Shown here: positions 58,449 through 64,000 of the stretch, piece by piece
How the letters are laid out: each line of letters begins with the position of its first letter
How positions within the stretch are numbered: the first letter of the stretch is position 1
Source: Powellomyces hirtus
Lineage: Eukaryota > Chytridiomycota > Chytridiomycetes > Spizellomycetales > Powellomycetaceae
NCBI GenBank assembly: GCA_025526995.1
Contig: JAHLKG010000001.1
Location: 62,001-126,000 of the forward strand
Length of the DNA: 64,000 bases
Reading direction: 5' to 3'
Program-made: the position numbers and the translations under genes
The notes under the pieces: model-generated
Database searches by the model: none
Told to the model about the DNA's origin: nothing
The model's input: only the letters and a program-made list of their open reading frames with translations

Positions 58449-60138
58449 GGTCTTCTTTGTGTCAGTCTTTTTGTGACTTGAGCCGTTTTTCTTTAAAGGT
58501 TGGGCTTCAATTGCAATGTTTTCGCTCTTCTTGGGGAAACGGTTGTATTGGTTACTCTTGTTACTTCCATTGTCCAGACGTTTGGCAGACACTCTTAGGC
58601 TTTTGAGATCATCGAAACTTTGGGGTCTGACAAGCTCTGCTTGATGTTTGTTCATGCCTCAAAGATAGTACATTTGTAGACCAGAAACGGAATGTCCGTA
58701 ACAAGCTGACTGGTAATCTTTGTGAATGAGGTATTGTACTGCACAATTGTATGACTTATTTGTCATAGTCTTTCAAGTTGACTGAGTAGGACCTCCTCGT
58801 GATTGGTCAGTTGATTATGCCAGAAGAAAGGTCGCTTGAAAGTTTGTCAATTTGTGATGGGATAGTGTTTCCCTTCTTCAGCCTTCTTGCAGTAGTTTTG
58901 ATACCATTGCTTTGCATCACCAGAGAGTTGGCTGAAGACAAATGCGAGTTGTTCTTCTCCACGTATAGATTTGAGGTGAAAGACCACATCAATTTGAACA
59001 ACAAAGTCGACAAGATTTGAGAGATTTCCCGTTCCGTCAAATGTTATGACTGCATTGAGTACTGATTCAAAGAATTTGAATGATGTGTATTGGGCTTCAT
59101 GGTCTTTTCTCTCTTGCCTGCTCATGGTGCTCTCTGTTGAGAAAGACGGACGAGAGTGAGGGGCAATTGGGGATTCAACTTCGCCATAAGTAATGTGTTG
59201 ATGTAGGAAAGGGTATTCAGGGCCTGCTTTTAGGCTTCTCATCGGTGAAGTAGGTAGATTATAACTGCCAATGTGAGGGTTTCTATTTTCGAATTTTTTG
59301 TATTCATGGGAAGGTGATGAAGTGGGAGGATTTGACTTAGTCAAGAGAGTCTTCTCCAACTTCTCCATCCGATGGTCAAACTTTTTGTCCATTTCCATCT
59401 TGAACCTCTGCAGAAGATGCATGACAATGTCAGTCTGTGGTCCGGTCAGTTTTGTTGCCGGTTCTACATTAATTTTTCAGGATTCATCTCATCCACATTG
59501 GCATCGGCATCTATACCGTGGGAATCATGGTAGATCGAGACATCAATGTTAACGACTCCTGCAATGTTACAACCCCGTTCGGCTTCTCGTATGGCTTGAC
59601 GGGCTTGGTGGCAGGTCTGAACTCTTTGAATGGGAGATCTTGCAGTAGGCATCTTGACGGTGTGCTCGGTACTTTCTTGGCACTTGAATTCGATGGAAGA
59701 CTGGTAGTTTTCAGGTTTTATGAAGAGAGAATGATTTGAATTTGACCGGTGTCCTCAGGGCTAATAACTTAATAGAGATATCAGCGTTTTCAGTACCTGA
59801 TTGGAAATGCAGAGGATTGGACAAATTTGAGACAGCCTGCTTGTATTGCCTTTGTAGAGGGTTTACAGAGGTCTTCTGTAATGCAGATGACAATGTAGCA
59901 TTGTCAAATGCACGGAGATGTAATGTATGTGAATGTATTTTTTATGTCTCAAGTTTTATTGGTAATGTCTCGCTTGTCAAGCGTTCTAATCTACTTATTC
60001 TCCAATCACGTGATCTCAAGTGATCCAATTCAGCTCTTAGCATTACTGGTATCATGGTTACGTGTTCTAGTCGGAAGATCCAAGTGAGGAGCTAATGTAA
60101 GGACTAATGTAGAGTATGCATGGCTCAACATTTCAATA
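58449..60138 (-). mobile_element. Gypsy element of LTR family A: 5' LTR and gag remnant
   Basis: 5' LTR copy 3 at 59770-60138 (minus orientation, TATTGAAATG..CTCTATTA, diverged from copies 1 and 2), followed by gag pieces to 58449 where the copia LTR begins. Gag is broken: frame near 59650-59464, then 59422-58847 with RFKMEMDKKFDHRMEKLEKT and the Ty3-type capsid FVVQIDVVFHLKSIRGEEQL then SQLSGDAKQWYQNYC, then 58655-58449. Pol is not present here. The element was interrupted by the copia insertion or rearrangement. Confidence 0.75.
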
Positions 60139-60189
60139 GGAGTATGTTGTCTCCGTGTAAGTCATGGCATCTGTGGCGCCCACCACTGA

Positions 60190-60454
60190 TGTAATGAGGC
60201 GTGGCTCGCCAGCCTAAGCCTTGACACGCGTCGGGAAGGGCCCCGCGCGAGATGGATGCTAGCGTCAGCATCCCAAAGGGTACTAGACCTCAGGGGTGGT
60301 CACGGATGGTCATCACATGACCAGGACTGCAGAAGAAAAGTAGGAATACTCCGACGAGGGCGTATTCAAGACTTAGAGATCTTACAGTAGAATTAGACAT
60401 AGGGAATTCCCGTATAGAAGACTAGACTCTGGCAACGGACCTAGTATTATTACA
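60190..60454 (+). repeat. 5' LTR of gypsy copy 2
   Basis: 265 bp, TGTAATGAGGCG..TATTATTACA. It is closer in length and in the GCAGTC segment to the 3' LTR of copy 1 than to that copy's 5' LTR. Confidence 0.9.
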
Positions 60455-60470
60455 TGGTAGCACCACCCCG
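60455..60470 (+). promoter_or_regulatory. Primer-binding site of gypsy copy 2
   Basis: TGGTAGCACCACCCCG immediately follows the LTR end; same as in copy 1. Confidence 0.6.
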
Positions 60471-60482
60471 TAGACGACAACA

Positions 60483-61709
60483 ATGGCACGTAGCACCAGG
60501 AACAGTCCAATGGCAGGAGAAAGCCCGGCAGTAGGAGAACCTGAAGTCGACACACCGACCGACAACCCCGTCATAATGTTGACTGCACAACTGGCGGAGA
60601 CCCAACGCCTACTGCAGGAACAGATCGCAATGGGAGAGGCACGCTTCGCCACTCTCCTCTCAAGGATTCCGACTCCAGTCCAACCGGCAGCTGCAGCACC
60701 GCACGTCGACATCATCCTGGCGGAAGAAAACCGAGCACGAATGCAAGCCGAAAAGGAACGCCGCGAGAACCTTCGCAAGCAGCTGACACACTTCGACGGC
60801 AAAGGAAACAGCGAGGAAATGGTGTCTAAGGTCGACGAGTTCTTGAAGGTCCATACACGCTACCTTGAGGCAACCACCTTCAGGACGGACCACCGGGACG
60901 TCGATCACATCTCAGGCTACCTCAAGGAGACCGCCGACGAGTGGTGGCAGATGCTCAGGGATGCCGACGACCAGCCCTCGACATTGGAGAAATTCACGAG
61001 GATCCTCCGCATCCGCTTTTACCCCGCCAACTTACAAAACACCGCAGAAGCAAAGATGAAGCAGCTGGTTTTCACTAATAGCATATCGGAGTATATCGCC
61101 AAGTTCAATACCCTTCGGGCCCAGATCGCAACGCTCGATGACAAGGAGCGGCTTACCCCAAGGCAAGAGCGTGACTACTTCTTGACCGGATTCTTGACCA
61201 ACCATGTCGGCCAGCGCATTCGGGACCACTGCTATGCCGCAATCATGAGGAATAATGGCGCCGAGATCCCGATCACCGAGCTACAGAACAAAGCTCTACT
61301 ATGCTACAGGATTCGAGGCTATGCGGACGATGTCGCGCGGGTAACCCCCGACGGAAGGAGACGTCAGTATGCTGCAGTCCAGCCGGCTCAGGTACATCGA
61401 GGGAACTATCAAGCACGCGAAAGGGGACGCCACACCCCCTATGGCTCAGGTCGTCCCACACGCGGTATGGACAACTACCAAGGGATTTCACGCCGTGAGC
61501 GCACCATCTATGATGAACGCCGTGAGCGCAACGAATGTTTCAACTGCGGGGGCAAGGGGCATTACGCCCGTGGGTGCCCAGCAAGTAAAGGCAAAACCGG
61601 TGAGCATAGGATGTTCGCCGCCCCTGTAGAGATCACCGAAGGGTCCGGAGATGAGGCAGCCAGCGACGGGGGCTCAGTCAACAGCTCGGATTTTCGCCCC
61701 GGGTGCTGA
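60483..61709 (+). CDS. Gypsy copy 2 gag
   Basis: 408 residues, ATG 60483 (MARSTRNSPMAGESPAVGEP). Intact capsid and zinc knuckle CFNCGGKGHYARGC. It has a 15 bp insertion (codons GESPA) relative to copy 1 and scattered substitutions. The stop TGA overlaps the pol frame as in copy 1. Confidence 0.9.
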   Translation: MARSTRNSPMAGESPAVGEPEVDTPTDNPVIMLTAQLAETQRLLQEQIAMGEARFATLLSRIPTPVQPAAAAPHVDIILAEENRARMQAEKERRENLRKQLTHFDGKGNSEEMVSKVDEFLKVHTRYLEATTFRTDHRDVDHISGYLKETADEWWQMLRDADDQPSTLEKFTRILRIRFYPANLQNTAEAKMKQLVFTNSISEYIAKFNTLRAQIATLDDKERLTPRQERDYFLTGFLTNHVGQRIRDHCYAAIMRNNGAEIPITELQNKALLCYRIRGYADDVARVTPDGRRRQYAAVQPAQVHRGNYQARERGRHTPYGSGRPTRGMDNYQGISRRERTIYDERRERNECFNCGGKGHYARGCPASKGKTGEHRMFAAPVEITEGSGDEAASDGGSVNSSDFRPGC

Positions 61710-64000
61710 ACGCTTGCACCGTCTCAGTACCCCAACCCCGGATGCAAGACAAGATCCCCACGGACAGACCGGGACCCCGCATTCACAGGAAGACATTTGT
61801 GGTCCATGGGAAGGTACAAGGGCACTTTGCCCGCATCCTAATCGACACTGGATGTAATACCCTGATCATCAGCGACACTTGGGCCGCCAAACACGGCCTC
61901 CGGACCTACACCTCTCCAACTCCGCTGGAGGTCCGGTGGGGCGACAGAGCGGAAAACTACGGGGCAACAAAGATGACCTGTGGGGACCTCTCGGTGTTCA
62001 CCGAGGAGAAGATCACCTACCGGGAGGATACCGTACCGTTTGTGGTCGCGCCAATCAGGGTCGATGCCATACTGGGCTTGCCATTCATATTGGGACTGGA
62101 CGTCCGAGGGCTCTTCGACCAAGAGGGCTTTCCAACGATGACGTTCTACCACGACGGCCAGACCCTCAGCCTTCGAGCCAAATCGACCAGCCGCCATTGG
62201 GAAGCAACGTCCGCGTGCGCCGCCCGCCTACTCTCCCCACGAGAAGTACGGCCCCGCAGATTCCAGCCGGCGAAGCCAGCACTCAATGCAGAGGGAATCT
62301 ACTCGGCCAAGCAATGGAAACGCTTGATGAAGAAGGGCGGGATCACTGGAGTTTTCAAGGTACACATCGTAGATGCGATTCCAGTTGCAGAGGCTCAATT
62401 CGTAAGGACGGTCGACGCCAAGAAAAGGGCAATCTTGGAGGAACGACGCCACACCAACACTGAAGCCAAGGCGGCAGATCAAGAGGACCCGCTAGAGGCG
62501 CTGGCAGCCGACCATCCGCTCCGACTGACCCTAGAGAAATACGTCACGACGCTATTCACCGAGCAGTCAGGCATGCCTCCGGACCGAGGCGAGGACAATT
62601 TCACCATTCGGCTCAAACCCGGCTCGAAGCCCGTGATGCAGCCACTCCGGCATTTGAGCCCTGACAAACTGGACGAGCTCGGCCAGCAGATGCAGCGTTT
62701 AATGGACAAGGGTTGGATCTCACACTCTCGCAGTCCGTGGGGCGCGCCCGTCCTATTTGCCCCAGAGAAGGACGGCGGCCTACGCTGCTGCCCGGGCACT
62801 GAACAAGATGACTCACAAGGATGCCACGCCACTTCCGAACCTCTCGGAGCTGCGCGACAGGCTTGTCAACATGCGGGTATTCACCACGATCGACATCCGC
62901 GACGTGTACCACTGCATCATGATCCGACTGGAAGATAGGGAGAAAACAGCGTTCCGAACACGTTTTGGACATTTCGAATACAATGTTCTACCTTTTGGCT
63001 TAACTAATGCACCTGCTACATTCCAGTGACTAACCAACAAGCTCTTGGGCGACAAGTACGACGCCTACGTGATCTCATACCTCGACGATATTCTCATATT
63101 CAGCACTGACATGAGTTCGCACATTCAGCACGTCAACGAGGTCCTCAAGACCTTGACGGAACATCGCCTCCACGTCAAACCCAGCAAATGTCAATGGGCG
63201 GTTGACGAAGTCGAGTTCTGCGGCCACCGAGTCGGCAAGGATGGCCTGAGTATCGCCCCCTCCAAGGTGACCGCGGTCCGGGAACGACTTCGCCCGACCA
63301 ACTCCCTGGAGCTCCTTAGCTTCATGGGCCTCGTCAACTATGTCAAGGAATACATCCCCAAATATGCACAGATTGCCCTACCCGTAACGAATCTGCAATC
63401 CGGCAACCGCCCATGGCAGTGGGGTGACGAGGAAGATCGAGCGTTCAATCGCTTAAAGGAATTATGCTCCTCGGCACCCACCCTAGCGTATTTCGACCCG
63501 GTGCTCGACACCTACTTGTTTACCGACGCATCGGGCTACGCCTACGGTGGATGGCTGGCACAGCCGGCCGCAGGGGATTTCCCATACCCTCATCCACTAC
63601 CTACCACCAAATCAGGCTTAGCTAACCTTCCGCAACTTCGCCCGGTGACATACTACTCCCGCAAGATGCAACCAGCCGAAACCCGATACCCAGTACATGA
63701 ACAAGAACTGCTGGGGCTGGTCAAATCCATACGCGCCAACCGCCATTACCTCATCGGCCGCCCCTTCCGTGCTTTTGTCAACCACAAATCCCTGATCTAC
63801 CTTCAGGAACAACCCCACCTGTCACGTCGCCAAGCGGGCTGGGTCGAGTTCCTCCAACAGTTCGATTTCTCAGTGGAATACCTCCCCGGCACATGGAACT
63901 CGATCGCCGACTTCCTAAGTCGCGACCCGACTTACGCCCCCAAGTGTGCGACCTGCCAGGCCAAGATCGACGTGGTCACCGCCATTGTGCAACCGGAGAT
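61703..64000 (+). pseudogene. Gypsy copy 2 pol, with RT, frameshifted and partial
   Basis: Protease (FARILIDTGCNTLII), linker, RT N-terminal part (MPPDRGEDNFTIRLKPGSKP, WGAPVLFAPEKDGGLR), then a frame change near 62780 where the usual CVDY is missing; RT continues ARALNKMTHKDATPLPNLSE, FTTIDIRDVYHCIMI, LTNAPATFQ, TGA at 63027-63029, then LTNKLLGDKY and the catalytic SYLDDILIF. RNase H keeps TDASGYAYGG, but the later motif reads FVNHKSL where copy 1 has FVDHKSL. It ends at the window edge before the integrase. Two breaks make it non-autonomous unless rescued. Confidence 0.85.

Larger units (their letters stand above)
60190..64000 (+). mobile_element. Ty3/gypsy chromovirus copy 2, runs off the window
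   Basis: 5' LTR 60190-60454, primer-binding site, gag, then pol to the window end (RNase H to integrase linker). Same family as copy 1 in inverted orientation; most internal sequence is very similar. It keeps the RT that copy 1 lost but has a frameshift near 62780 and a TGA at 63027. Confidence 0.9.

Overview
The window is nuclear DNA of a fungus. Genes are split by short introns of about 60-170 bases with GT..AG ends and CTAAC-like branch sites, and several products have clear fungal or eukaryotic orthologues (Esa1, Naa15, Prp46, Rpc17, makorin, LARP1, aprataxin). Some gene content is unlike yeasts and most filamentous ascomycetes: a PBZ-type poly(ADP-ribose) zinc finger, a calponin-homology RhoGEF with WW domains, a makorin, and a LARP1 with a complete DM15 region. 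I infer an early-diverging lineage such as a chytrid, but the sequence alone does not prove this.

Bases 1-39,000 are a normal gene-rich region. In order: a RhoGEF (CH-DH-PH-WW-WW, minus), the Pol III subunit Rpc17 (minus), a makorin E3 ligase (minus), a Maf-type nucleotide pyrophosphatase (plus), tRNA-Ala, a secreted tandem CBM21-like protein (plus), an LCAT-like acylhydrolase (plus), the Esa1 acetyltransferase (minus), Naa15 (minus), a multidomain aprataxin (plus), an unknown disordered protein (minus), an RRM protein of the Tra2/hnRNP type (plus), Prp46/PLRG1 (minus) and LARP1 (plus). These are independent housekeeping genes, not an operon or cluster. Common themes are RNA processing and translation, N-terminal or histone acetylation, and DNA-break repair.

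Bases 39,500-64,000 are a nest of LTR retrotransposons. They comprise a degenerate gypsy pol fragment, three copies of a 365-369 bp LTR family (A), three copies of a copia-type LTR family (B), a full-length-looking Ty3/gypsy chromovirus on the minus strand (copy 1, 46008-52806), a Ty1/copia element on the minus strand (53024-58448) that sits in the gag of another gypsy element (58449-60138), and a second gypsy copy on the plus strand (copy 2, from 60190) that runs off the window. Copy 1 lacks the reverse-transcriptase core through an apparent 6 bp microhomology deletion. Between its pol gene and its polypurine tract it carries a 0.7 kb tandem-repeat block and a spliced RING-like gene read antisense to the element.

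The most unusual items are the aprataxin that joins FHA, PBZ, macro, HIT and zinc-finger parts, the chromodomain inside a copia polyprotein between integrase and reverse transcriptase, and the antisense spliced gene inside the gypsy element.
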